Source: Chitinivorax sp. PXF-14 (lineage in GTDB: Bacteria; Pseudomonadota; Gammaproteobacteria; Burkholderiales; SCOH01). Taken from it: a stretch of DNA of 64,000 nucleotides. A program made the position numbers and the translations under genes. The stretch lies in NCBI RefSeq assembly GCF_040812015.1, contig NZ_JBFNXJ010000013.1, positions 1-64,000 of the forward strand, given 5' to 3'. Shown here in pieces: positions 1 to 7,580 of this stretch (the first letter of the stretch is position 1; every line of letters begins with the position of its first letter). Below the pieces are notes generated by a model. The model saw nothing but the letters and a program-made list of their open reading frames with translations, had not been told where the DNA came from and ran no database searches.

Positions 1-18
1 GGGGGGGGGTGGCTGCGA

Positions 19-40
19 GGGCGGGAGGGAACCCCCGCCC
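19..40 (-). terminator. Weak GC-rich hairpin after prpE
   Basis: A 7-bp inverted repeat (GGGCGGG / CCCGCCC, 8-nt loop) lies just beyond the prpE stop codon. Read on the minus strand it has no following T-run, and the window ends in a G9 tract, so it is only a possible transcript end. Confidence 0.25.
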
Positions 41-61
41 AGCAAGGTGTTGCAGCGATTG

Positions 62-1954
62 TCAGCCGGCGACCACGGCCCCGCGGATCTGTTCGAGCGC
101 GGATGGGTCGTCCAGCGTGGTCAGGTCGCCCGGGTCACGCCCTTCCGCCAGCGCCTGGATCGAGCGCCGCAGCAGCTTGCCCGAGCGGGTCTTGGGCAGC
201 AGCGCGACGAAATGCACCCGTACCGGCCGCGCGATTGCGCCCAACTGGGCATCCACGGTGGACATGATCTCCTTCTCGAGCGCCACCCTGCCCTCGGCAT
301 CCGCCACCCGTGCCGGGTCGCGCACCACGGCGAAGGCCACCACTGCCTGCCCCTTCAGCTCGTCGGCCACGCCGACCACCGCCACCTCGGCCACCGCCGC
401 GTGGCAGGAGATCGCTTCTTCGATCTCGCGCGTGCCGAGCCGGTGGCCGGCGACGTTGATCACGTCGTCGGCGCGGCCGAGGATGAAGTAATAGCCGTCA
501 GCATCGCACCGCGCCCAGTCGAAGCTCGAATAGACGAGATCGTTGAAGTTGCTGAAATAGGTGTTGACGAAGCGTTCGTCGTTGCCCCAGATCGTCTGCA
601 GGCAGCCCGGCGGTAGCGGCGGCACCAGTACCAGCACGCCCTTCTCGTCGGTGCCGACGGGCTTGCCCGTACCCTCGTGCAGCAGCCGCACGTTGAAGCC
701 GTAGACCGGGAAGCCGGGGGAGCCGAATTTCTTGTCGGATTTCTCGATGCCGGGCTGGGCAGAGAGGATCGGCCAGCCGGTTTCGGTCTGCCAGTAGTTG
801 TCGATCACCGGCACCTTGAGTGCATCGCTGATCCAGCGCGAGGTCGGCTCGTCGAGCGGCTCGCCGGCCAGGTACAGCGCGCGCAGGCTCGTTACGTCGT
901 GGCGGCTCAGGCAGGCTGGGTCTTGCTTCTTGAGCACGCGGATCGCCGTCGGGCTCGAAAACATCACGTTGACCTTGTGCTGCTCGACGATCTTCCACCA
1001 GATCGCCGCGTCGGGATTGATCGGCAGCCCTTCGTAAACCACCGTGGTCATGCCGGCGATCAGCGGGCCGTAGACGATATACGAGTGGCCGACCACCCAG
1101 CCGATATCGGAGGTGGTGAACATCGTGTCGCCGGGCTTGCCGCAATAGATATATTTCATCGAGGCCGCCAGCGCCACGGCATAGCCGCCCGTGTCGCGCT
1201 GCACGCCCTTGGGCTTGCCGGTGGTGCCCGAGGTGTAGAGGATATAGCTCGGATCGCTGGATTCGAGCCATTCCACGCTCACGCGCGCGCCCTCGTGTTC
1301 GGCGCGCAGCGTGGCGTAATCAACATCGCGTCCATCGACGCGCTGCATGCCCTGGTCGAGCCCGCGATTCACGATCACCACCTTGGCCGGCGGATGTTCG
1401 GCCAGCCGCAGCGCCTCGTCCACCAGCGGCTTGTAGGCGATCACCCTGCCGCCGCGCATGCCGGCATCGGCGGTGAACATCAGCTTCGGCCGGGCATCGT
1501 CGATACGGCTCGCCAGGCTGTGGGCGGCAAACCCGCCGAACACCACCGAGTGCACCGCGCCGATGCGCGCGCAGGCAAGCATGGCGAAGATCGCCTCCGG
1601 CACCATCGGCATGTAGATGACCACGCGATCACCCTTGCCGACGCCTTGCGACTTGAGCACCGCCGCGCAGGCATTGACCTCGGCGTGCAGCTCTGCAAAA
1701 CTGTAATTTATTTCAGTATTGGTTTCGGTCGAAATATAGACGAGCGCGTTTTGCTGCGCGCGCTCCGCCAGGTGGCGGTCGACCGCGTTGTGGCACAGGT
1801 TGGTGCGCCCGCCGACAAACCAGCGGGTGAACGGCGGGTGCTGGTAGTCGAGCGTGTGATTGAACGGCACATGCCAGTCGACCAGCTCGGCTTGTTGCGC
1901 CCAGAAACTGTCGGGGTCGGAAATCGACCATTGGTGGAATTCTTGGTAATTCAT
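62..1954 (-). CDS. prpE: Propionate--CoA ligase (PrpE-type acyl-CoA synthetase)
   Basis: This 630-residue enzyme activates propionate (or another short acyl group) to its CoA thioester through an acyl-adenylate. It is cytosolic and feeds the methylcitrate route. The N-terminus has the acetyl/propionyl-CoA synthetase cap with the YQEFHQWSI opening. The AMP-binding P-loop YTSGTTGKPKG lies near residue 245, a YWQTETGWPI acetyl-CoA-synthetase-type motif near residue 390, and the C-terminal catalytic lysine region is KTRSGKLLRR. Length matches PrpE. I chose the ATG at 1954 because GGAG sits 5 nt upstream; a TTG six codons earlier is open but has no better ribosome site. No other prp genes lie alongside, so substrate is assigned by family resemblance; acetate could also be used. 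Confidence 0.9.
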   Translation of the reverse strand: MNYQEFHQWSISDPDSFWAQQAELVDWHVPFNHTLDYQHPPFTRWFVGGRTNLCHNAVDRHLAERAQQNALVYISTETNTEINYSFAELHAEVNACAAVLKSQGVGKGDRVVIYMPMVPEAIFAMLACARIGAVHSVVFGGFAAHSLASRIDDARPKLMFTADAGMRGGRVIAYKPLVDEALRLAEHPPAKVVIVNRGLDQGMQRVDGRDVDYATLRAEHEGARVSVEWLESSDPSYILYTSGTTGKPKGVQRDTGGYAVALAASMKYIYCGKPGDTMFTTSDIGWVVGHSYIVYGPLIAGMTTVVYEGLPINPDAAIWWKIVEQHKVNVMFSSPTAIRVLKKQDPACLSRHDVTSLRALYLAGEPLDEPTSRWISDALKVPVIDNYWQTETGWPILSAQPGIEKSDKKFGSPGFPVYGFNVRLLHEGTGKPVGTDEKGVLVLVPPLPPGCLQTIWGNDERFVNTYFSNFNDLVYSSFDWARCDADGYYFILGRADDVINVAGHRLGTREIEEAISCHAAVAEVAVVGVADELKGQAVVAFAVVRDPARVADAEGRVALEKEIMSTVDAQLGAIARPVRVHFVALLPKTRSGKLLRRSIQALAEGRDPGDLTTLDDPSALEQIRGAVVAG

Positions 1955-2118
1955 GAAGCTCCATCCTCGCAAGTGGGCCCGTGTTCCAGATAAAGCGGTA
2001 ACAGGGCTTAGACTGTTGTTATATGTCTTTGCCGGCCTCGTGGCCGGTTACTCGGAAAAAGCTCCAGCGGCCCCGTTTTTATACGCCGGTTTTTTCGGCT
2101 TTTGCGGAAAATATTCTG

Positions 2119-2703
2119 ATGGACATCATCAAACGTTGTGATTGGTGCAATGGCAGCGCCGCCTATCAGGCCTACCACGATCAGGAATGGGGCGTGCCGG
2201 TGCACGACGACCAGACGCTGTTCGAATACCTGATACTCGAGGGCGCGCAGGCCGGCCTGTCGTGGTCGACCATACTCAACAAGCGCGACAACTACCGGCG
2301 CCTGTTCGACCACTTCGACATCGCCACGGTCGCGGCCTACGACGACGCGAGACAGGCAGCCCTGCTGCAGGATGCCGGCATCGTGCGCAATCGCCAGAAG
2401 GTGGCCGCGGCGGTGATCAACGCCCAGGCCAGCCTGCGCGTGCAGGACGAATTCGGCAGCCTCGATGCCTACCTGTGGCGCTTCGTCGGCGGCAGCCCGA
2501 TCCAGAACCGCTGGGCGGACCGCAGCGAGGTGCCGGCGAAGACGGCGCAATCCGACACGATGAGCCGTGAGCTGCAGAAACGCGGCTTCAAGTTCGTCGG
2601 CAGCACCATCTGCTACGCTTTCATGCAGGCCACCGGCATGGTCAACGACCACCCTGTCGGCTGTTTCCGCCATGAGCAGGTCCGAGCATTGAGCTGCCGA
2701 TAA
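2119..2703 (+). CDS. tag: DNA-3-methyladenine glycosylase I
   Basis: The 194-residue product is the Tag base-excision-repair glycosylase, which removes 3-methyladenine from alkylated DNA in the cytoplasm. The family opening RCDWCNGSAAYQAYHDQEWG is complete and includes the zinc-ligand cysteines and conserved YHDxEWG. LILEGAQAGLSWSTIL and the C-terminal FKFVGSTICYAFMQATGMVNDH with its zinc-binding H/C residues are also recognisable. The ATG at 2119 starts exactly at the family N-terminus; the frame stays open upstream but that part is not Tag-like. It is divergent from prpE and sits 12 nt before a GST gene, so the two probably share a transcript. Confidence 0.95.
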   Translation: MDIIKRCDWCNGSAAYQAYHDQEWGVPVHDDQTLFEYLILEGAQAGLSWSTILNKRDNYRRLFDHFDIATVAAYDDARQAALLQDAGIVRNRQKVAAAVINAQASLRVQDEFGSLDAYLWRFVGGSPIQNRWADRSEVPAKTAQSDTMSRELQKRGFKFVGSTICYAFMQATGMVNDHPVGCFRHEQVRALSCR

Positions 2704-2715
2704 CAGGGAGATGAA

Positions 2716-3348
2716 ATGAGCTACCACCTGATTTGCGGCATCGGCTGCGGCTCCGCCATCGTCGAGGCGGCGCTGGTGCTGAGCGGCCTGCCCTTCACCA
2801 TCGAAGATACCGAGTACTGGAACGAAGGCCCGAGCCGCGAGCGGCTATTGAGCGTGAATCCGCTGGGCCAGGTGCCGGTGCTGCAATTGCCCGATGGGCA
2901 GTGGATCAGCGAGAGCGCGGCGATGCTCCTCCATCTTGGCGATGTTTCACCTGAGGCGGGCTTGGTGCCGCCTGCCGGGCACCCGGCGCGTGCCCGTTTC
3001 CTGCATTGGCTGCAGTTCCTGGTTTGCGCGATCTACCCCACCTTCACCTATGGCGACGACCCGGCCAGATGGGTCGGCAGCGAGGCCACGGGGCGCGCCC
3101 TGAAGCAAAGCACGGACGAACACCGCAAACGGCTGTGGGTGCAACTCGAACATCAGCTCGGCGACGGCTCATGGTGCCTCGGCGACAGCTTCTCCGCACT
3201 CGACCTGTATCTGACCGTGATGAGCCAGTGGCGGCCGGGACGGGACTGGTTTGCCGGCAATTGCCCGAAGATCGCGGCCATCGCCGCGCGTGGCGACGCG
3301 ATCGCGGCATTGGCGCCGGTGTGGCAGCGCAATTTCTCCGACAGCTGA
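2716..3348 (+). CDS. Glutathione S-transferase family protein
   Basis: A 210-residue protein with a two-domain GST layout. An N-terminal thioredoxin-fold half (about residues 1-80) carries the cis-proline and glutathione-binding signatures VNPLGQVPVL and SESAAMLLHL. An all-helical C-terminal half follows, with the conserved SALDLYLTVMSQW N-capping/hydrophobic-staple region. The likely role is conjugating or reducing electrophilic compounds in the cytosol; the substrate cannot be read from sequence. Cysteines near the N-terminus (CGIGCG) could serve as the catalytic residue in place of Ser/Tyr. GGGAG lies a few bases before the ATG. It follows tag by 12 nt, which suggests co-expression with DNA alkylation repair, although that functional link is inferred. 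Confidence 0.85.
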   Translation: MSYHLICGIGCGSAIVEAALVLSGLPFTIEDTEYWNEGPSRERLLSVNPLGQVPVLQLPDGQWISESAAMLLHLGDVSPEAGLVPPAGHPARARFLHWLQFLVCAIYPTFTYGDDPARWVGSEATGRALKQSTDEHRKRLWVQLEHQLGDGSWCLGDSFSALDLYLTVMSQWRPGRDWFAGNCPKIAAIAARGDAIAALAPVWQRNFSDS

Positions 3349-3416
3349 AGTCCGAGCGGCAACTAAAGACCAGCCGGAGCCGGAAGGCTGGCCGGCACTA
3401 GATAGCGAGAGGTACG

Positions 3417-3440
3417 ACAAGACGATGAACAAGACGATGA
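3417..3440 (+). repeat. 12-bp perfect tandem duplication
   Basis: The unit ACAAGACGATGA occurs twice back to back in the non-coding gap before the unknown gene at 3.5 kb. It lies about 30 bp upstream of the sigma-28-like promoter and is probably a slippage duplication without function. Confidence 0.6.
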
Positions 3441-3468
3441 ATCGGCAGAAAAATTTTTAGAGCTGGGC

Positions 3469-3495
3469 TCAAGTATTGCCGTCGATTGCCGATGA
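3469..3495 (+). promoter_or_regulatory. Candidate sigma-28 (FliA) promoter
   Basis: TCAA, exactly 15 nt of spacer, then GCCGATGA. This matches the flagellar sigma-28 pattern (T(A/C)AA-N15-GCCGATAA) with one mismatch in the -10 element, and also resembles the Pseudomonas-type TCAAG/GCCGATA form. Predicted transcription starts about 10-20 nt before the next gene's start codon. Confidence 0.6.
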
Positions 3496-3522
3496 CATGT
3501 CATCCCCTCCGGAATGACTGCC

Positions 3523-4326
3523 ATGAACACGCTGCCCATCTCATCCACTGGCGCGTCTGGGCTTGCTTCCTACCCGCTCGCGCAACCCACCGACACCAGC
3601 AGGCTGGCCCGCGCCAGTAGCAACCAGGCGCAGGCGACACCGCAGAACAGCCCGCTCGGCCAACGGGTAAATCACCTCGGCGTGGCGACGCTCGACATGG
3701 CGCAGCAGTTTCTCGGCAGCTTTGCCCAGCAACTGTTTGGCGACCAGGCCAAGGGCATGAAGGTCAGCTTCGACTCGTTCGAGCTATCGGCGTCGAGCAC
3801 CGCCAGCGCGGCGGCAACACTGAGCAAGACCAGCCAGGGCACCGATGTGGCGGCGGCATTCCGCCTTGAGGACAGCAGCAGCTTCACCGGCCACGGCACG
3901 CTGACGACAGCCGACGGCCAGAGCTTCGAATTCGAGATCGAGGTCCGCTACGCCTCGGTGCAGGAGGCGGCCTACGCGGCCAGCCAGCAGCGCTCCTTGC
4001 CAGCGGCGGGGAACGCGCAGCAGGCAGCCCAGCCGCAGACAGCCGGCAACACTCAGCAAGCCGCCTTACCGCAGACCAGCACGCAGGATAGCTTGCGCAG
4101 CCAGTTTGCCGGGACGGCGGACGACCTGCTGTCGCAACTGTCGGCCGAGCCGGTGCGCCAGCCCTTCCAGCTCGATCTGACACAGGACAACGGCAACCCG
4201 CTCAAGCTGCTGGGCGATCTCGCGCTGAAATTACTCGACCTGCCCGGCGGGCCGCGCCACGTCGATCTGCCCCAGGTCGGCAAGGACGACGCAAACGGCA
4301 AGAAGGGCCTGTCGGTTCAGGCTTGA
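3523..4326 (+). CDS. Unknown protein, Ala/Gln/Ser-rich, possibly in the flagellar regulon
   Basis: I do not recognise this 267-residue protein. It has no signal peptide or membrane segment. Residues about 1-45 are a low-complexity Ser/Ala/Pro-rich leader. A conserved-looking core (about 50-155) contains LGVATLDMAQQFLGSFAQQL and the alternating beta-like stretch GQSFEFEIEVRYASVQEAAY. A Gln/Ala linker (NAQQAAQPQ and NTQQAALPQ repeats) leads to a C-terminal segment with LKLLGDLALKLLDLPGG. The ATG at 3523 has CCGGA 9 nt upstream; the ATG at 3514 is also possible but overlaps that site. The sigma-28-like promoter just upstream suggests late flagellar or chemotaxis expression, an inference only. 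A strong hairpin follows the stop. Confidence 0.7.
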   Translation: MNTLPISSTGASGLASYPLAQPTDTSRLARASSNQAQATPQNSPLGQRVNHLGVATLDMAQQFLGSFAQQLFGDQAKGMKVSFDSFELSASSTASAAATLSKTSQGTDVAAAFRLEDSSSFTGHGTLTTADGQSFEFEIEVRYASVQEAAYAASQQRSLPAAGNAQQAAQPQTAGNTQQAALPQTSTQDSLRSQFAGTADDLLSQLSAEPVRQPFQLDLTQDNGNPLKLLGDLALKLLDLPGGPRHVDLPQVGKDDANGKKGLSVQA

Positions 4327-4340
4327 GCCAGCCAGCAACG

Positions 4341-4372
4341 ACAAGGGGTCGCCCGAATAGGCGGCCCCTTGT
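4341..4372 (+). terminator. Hairpin between convergent genes
   Basis: A 13-bp stem (ACAAGGGGTCGCC with GGCGGCCCCTTGT, one G-T type mismatch) around a 6-nt loop lies between two convergent genes. There is no T-run on either side, so termination strength is uncertain. Confidence 0.5.
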
Positions 4373-4448
4373 CAGGCCAGGCAAGCCGGCGCGGCCGGTT
4401 TGAAGCTGGCATTCGGGTATGGCTGCGACCACGCCCGGCAACGCTGCT

Positions 4449-6143
4449 TCAGGCCGTCTTTTGCTCCGCCAGGCCGAGCTCATCGGCGAAGCGCTTGCGC
4501 AGCATGTGCTTCTGGATCTTACCGGTGATGGTCATCGGGAACTCGGTCACGAAACGCACATAGCGCGGCACCTTGTAGTGCGCAATCTGGCCCCGGCAGA
4601 ACTCGCGTATTTCCTCCTCGCTCGCCGCCGTGCCGTCCTTGAGGATGATGCAGGCGCACAGTTCCTCGCCGTATTTCGCATCGGGCACACCGACCACCTG
4701 CACGTCGCGCACCTTGGGATGGCGATAGAGAAATTCTTCGAGCTCTCGCGGGTAGATGTTCTCGCCACCGCGGATCACCATGTCCTTGGCGCGGCCGACG
4801 ATATTGCAGTAGCCGTCGGCGTCGATCACGCCCAGATCGCCTGTGTGCATCCAACCGTCCGGGTCGATCGCCTCGGAGGTCTTGGCCGGCGCATTCCAGT
4901 AGCTCTGCATCACCGAGTAGCCGCGCGTCAGCAACTCGCCCGGCTCGCCGCAGGGCAGCGTGCTGCCGTCCGGGCCGACGACCTTGACCTCGACATTGGG
5001 GTGGATGCGCCCCACGGTGGACACCCGCTTTTCGATCGGATCGTCGAGCGCGCTCTGAAAGCTCACCGGCGAGGTTTCTGTCATGCCATAGGCAATCGTT
5101 ACCTGACTCATGTGCATCTGCCCGATCACGCGTTTCATCACCTCGATTGGACACGGCGAGCCGGCCATGATGCCGGTACGCAGGCTGGCCAGGTCGAAGC
5201 GGGCGAAATCGGGGTGATCGAGCTCGGCGATGAACATCGTCGGCACGCCATAGAGCGCGGTGCAGCGCTCCTCGGCCACCGTCTGCAACACGGCGAGCGG
5301 GTCGAAGCCCTCACATGGGTAGACCATGGTCGCACCGTGCGTGATGCAGCCGAGATTGGCCATGACCATGCCGAAGCAGTGGTACAGCGGCACCGGGATG
5401 CACATGCGGTCGTGCTCGGTCAGCGCGATGGCCTCGGTGACGAAATAGCCGTTGTTGAGGATGTTGCGATGCGTCAGCGTTGCGCCCTTGGGCGAGCCGG
5501 TGGTGCCCGAGGTGAACTGGATGTTGATCGCGTCGTTGCGGTCGAGCGTGTCGGCAAGTGCCGCCAGCCGGGCAAGCTCATCGGGGCCGGCGGGGGTCAA
5601 GAGCTCGTCGAAATTCAGCATGCCGGGTGTGCGCTGCGGGCCCATGCGGATCACCCATTGCAGTGCCGGCAGCCGCGCGGCCCCGAGCTGGCCCGGCGTG
5701 CCCGTAGCCAGCTCCGGTGCGAGCTCGGCGAGTATCGCCAGGTAATCGCTGCTCTTGAACTGCGGCGACAGGATCAGCGCCTTGCATTCGACCAGGTTCA
5801 GCGCGTATTCGAGCTCGAACACGCGGTACGAGGGGTTGATGTTGACCAGCACCAGCCCGGCCTTGGCCGTGGCGAACTGGGTGATCGCCCATTCCGCGTT
5901 GTTCTGCGACCAGATGCCGATGCGGTCGCCGGGCTGCAGGCCGAGCCGCAACAAGCTCGCGGCCAGTTGCTCGACCTTGTCACCGAGCTCGCGATAGCTG
6001 AGCCGCACGTTCTGGTGGCGCACCACGAGCGCCTCGCGTTCGCCGAAACGGGCGACAGTCTTGTCGAAATAGCGGCCGATGGTGTCCTCGATCAGCGGCA
6101 GATCGCGCCGGCCGACGACATGGCTGAGCTTGTCTTGCGTCAT
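4449..6143 (-). CDS. Medium/long-chain acyl-CoA synthetase (AMP-binding, ACSF2-like)
   Basis: A 564-residue ANL-superfamily ligase that should activate a fatty or other carboxylic acid to its CoA ester in the cytosol. The P-loop [11 protein letters not shown] is near residue 205, the acyl-binding [10 protein letters not shown] near 330, the adenylate-binding [10 protein letters not shown] near 420, the hinge [18 protein letters not shown] near 435, and the C-terminal catalytic lysine in [14 protein letters not shown]. Length and motif order fit the AMP-binding/ACSF2 group more than FadD. GAAGGA precedes the ATG. It is followed on the same strand by nothing close, and the metallo-hydrolase gene ends 66 nt upstream, so the two may be co-transcribed. 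The true acyl substrate is not determined. Confidence 0.88.
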   Translation of the reverse strand: MTQDKLSHVVGRRDLPLIEDTIGRYFDKTVARFGEREALVVRHQNVRLSYRELGDKVEQLAASLLRLGLQPGDRIGIWSQNNAEWAITQFATAKAGLVLVNINPSYRVFELEYALNLVECKALILSPQFKSSDYLAILAELAPELATGTPGQLGAARLPALQWVIRMGPQRTPGMLNFDELLTPAGPDELARLAALADTLDRNDAINIQFTSGTTGSPKGATLTHRNILNNGYFVTEAIALTEHDRMCIPVPLYHCFGMVMANLGCITHGATMVYPCEGFDPLAVLQTVAEERCTALYGVPTMFIAELDHPDFARFDLASLRTGIMAGSPCPIEVMKRVIGQMHMSQVTIAYGMTETSPVSFQSALDDPIEKRVSTVGRIHPNVEVKVVGPDGSTLPCGEPGELLTRGYSVMQSYWNAPAKTSEAIDPDGWMHTGDLGVIDADGYCNIVGRAKDMVIRGGENIYPRELEEFLYRHPKVRDVQVVGVPDAKYGEELCACIILKDGTAASEEEIREFCRGQIAHYKVPRYVRFVTEFPMTITGKIQKHMLRKRFADELGLAEQKTA

Positions 6144-6209
6144 TTGCTTTCCTTCTTCGGGTTGGATGGCGGGTCTGGCGCCCGCCTGCTACAAATCGAA
6201 AACAGGCGC

Positions 6210-7166
6210 TCAGGCCGCGACCAGCGGCACGAGCCAGTCGCCCTGGCGATCGAGCGCACGCACGCGCAGCAGCTCGCCGACCAGCATCTCGGCCAGCTCG
6301 CGGTGATCGAGCCCGAGGTATAGCCGGTTCATGTCGCGGTAGAAGGCCAGGCCGTCGAGATAGGCCGGCATGTCGGCCAACGGCATGCGCTGCTTTTCCA
6401 GCAGGTTGAACATCAGCAGCGCCTTCATCATCGCCTTGGCCCGCTTCACCGGGTCGCCCTCCAGCGCGCGCAGCCGGCTTCGTGCGCGATCCAGCGCGGC
6501 GGGCACGTCGCCAAACAGGCGGCCATGGCCGGGGATGACCCAATCCACGTCGAGCTCGCCGATCACGTCCAGCGTGTCGATGGCGGCGTCGAGAAAGCGC
6601 TCGTCGGTCGGCTCGACCACGCCGAGCCCGTTCTCCCACAGGGCATCACCCGAGATCAGCAGCCTGAATTCGGGTGAATGGAACATCAGCGCTTCCATGC
6701 GGTGGCCGGGGGCCGCGACGGCCTGCCACTCGGTGCCGCCGAGCAATAGCGTGTCGCCGGCGCGGATCAGGCCATCGACGCGGAACGGCTCGGCCTGCTG
6801 GCCCGCGACATCGAGCCACAGGGCCTGCCCGTCCCAGTGTTCGAGATGCGCGCGCTCGCCCTCCGGCACCCAGACTTCGCAGCCATACTCGGCCTGCAGC
6901 CTGGCGTTGCCGCCCATGTGGTCGCTATGGCAGTGGGTATTGAGCACGCGTGCCAGCGGCGCATCGCCGAGCGCGCCCGGTTCGCGCAACAGCTTGACGG
7001 TGGCATCGGCATGGGTGCAGTAGGCGCTGTCGATCAGGACATTGCCGTCGCGATGCAGGAACAGCACATGGTTGGCATTGAGCCAGCCGCGTTCGATGAA
7101 ACGCAGCGATGCGGGGAGTGTGGGCAAGATGTTGTCTCGTGTGGCGAGGTGTGCTGCTTGTGGCAT
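6210..7166 (-). CDS. MBL-fold metallo-hydrolase
   Basis: A 318-residue soluble metallo-beta-lactamase-fold enzyme. The metal-binding signature THCHSDHMGG is near residue 80, followed by the second-shell PGHRMEA, the bridging aspartate in LISGDALWENG, and the last histidine in VIPGHGRL. This is the dinuclear zinc or iron hydrolase pattern. A C-terminal helical extension of about 80 residues (from roughly 235) is typical of the quinoprotein-relay/MBL subgroup that acts on thioesters or lactones. It lies upstream of the acyl-CoA synthetase on the same strand, which fits acyl or thioester metabolism, but no substrate can be assigned. It is divergent from the kdp operon. Confidence 0.85.
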   Translation of the reverse strand: MPQAAHLATRDNILPTLPASLRFIERGWLNANHVLFLHRDGNVLIDSAYCTHADATVKLLREPGALGDAPLARVLNTHCHSDHMGGNARLQAEYGCEVWVPEGERAHLEHWDGQALWLDVAGQQAEPFRVDGLIRAGDTLLLGGTEWQAVAAPGHRMEALMFHSPEFRLLISGDALWENGLGVVEPTDERFLDAAIDTLDVIGELDVDWVIPGHGRLFGDVPAALDRARSRLRALEGDPVKRAKAMMKALLMFNLLEKQRMPLADMPAYLDGLAFYRDMNRLYLGLDHRELAEMLVGELLRVRALDRQGDWLVPLVAA

Positions 7167-7253
7167 GCCGCCTCTTTGTCTTGCACCAAGATAGCGCTAC
7201 TGCCGCCGTGCGGCAACTGCCGGCGCGTCGGCACGACGACTGGCAGTTGCTGG

Positions 7254-7308
7254 TTTTACACATTCTTTATACGCCGCGGCCAAGCTTTTACCCGTTCTTT
7301 ACCCGCCG
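7254..7308 (+). promoter_or_regulatory. Candidate KdpE operator (23-bp direct repeat)
   Basis: Two 23-bp copies at 7254-7276 and 7286-7308 match at 19 of 23 positions with a 32-bp period, about three helical turns. Each reads TTTTAC, a short variable step, TTCTTTA, then a C-rich GCCG end. This resembles the T-tract followed by C-rich block described for the KdpE site upstream of E. coli kdpFABC. It lies about 100 bp before the first kdp reading frame. Confidence 0.5.
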
Positions 7309-7401
7309 CCGCCTAGCATGTAAATGCCCTGATTCGGGCGCTTGGCGCGGGGGCCGGCGCGATGCGCCGAGCCTCGTCGCGCCCACACTGAGCGAGATGA
7401 A

Positions 7402-7494
7402 ATGGACATCTTATACATTGCATTGACGGCAGCCTTCGGCTCGGCCATCTGGCTGTTCGCGAGGGGCTGCGGCAACCTGGAGACCCCACGATGA
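7402..7494 (+). CDS. 30-residue membrane peptide at the head of the kdp operon
   Basis: An ATG-initiated 30-codon frame, [12 protein letters not shown] onwards, encodes one hydrophobic helix (about residues 2-20) followed by a short polar tail ending ETPR. Its stop codon overlaps the kdpF start as ATGA (7491-7494), so kdpF translation is probably coupled to it. Similar mini-genes beginning MD-LY-ALT are common directly before kdpF in Proteobacteria and are usually left unannotated. It may be an additional small subunit or stabiliser of the Kdp ATPase, or merely a translated leader. It is too short for standard gene calling. Confidence 0.65.
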   Translation: MDILYIALTAAFGSAIWLFARGCGNLETPR

Positions 7495-7580
7495 GCTTTC
7501 TCTACCTGATGTCGGGCATCGGCGTGGCGCTACTGCTCGCTTACCTGATTTTTGCGCTACTCAAGCCGGAGAAATTCTGA
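7491..7580 (+). CDS. kdpF: Potassium-transporting ATPase small subunit KdpF
   Basis: A 29-residue single-span membrane peptide beginning [19 protein letters not shown] and ending LLKPEKF. The closing KPE(K/R)F and the single helix are the KdpF hallmarks. KdpF stabilises the inner-membrane KdpABC complex. GGAGA lies 7 nt upstream. The start overlaps the preceding mini-gene's stop (ATGA), and its own stop shares one base with the kdpA start (TGATG), indicating translational coupling through the operon. Confidence 0.93.
   Translation: MSFLYLMSGIGVALLLAYLIFALLKPEKF

Noticed and set aside
1-9. G9 homopolymer at the left edge, considered as a phase-variable tract
   Set aside because: It lies outside any coding frame and at the window edge, so neither promoter spacing nor frame effects can be judged.
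2033-2048. CCGGCC-TCGT-GGCCGG hairpin in the prpE/tag gap, considered as a terminator or riboswitch
   Set aside because: Short, without T-run or conserved aptamer features, and located between divergent genes where no transcript should end.
3417-3440. 12-bp tandem duplication considered as a regulatory iteron
   Set aside because: Only two copies, not near an origin, and outside the predicted promoter; a slippage event is simpler.
4419-6323. A 634-codon open frame antisense to the AMP-binding ligase
   Set aside because: Same GC-bias artefact; no recognisable domain, and it overlaps a fully motif-supported enzyme.
7477-7483. Seven-base complementarity between the candidate sRNA (TCTCCAG) and the kdpF ribosome site
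   Set aside because: Any anti-Shine-Dalgarno seed will match many ribosome sites at this length; there is no extended pairing to support kdpF as a target.
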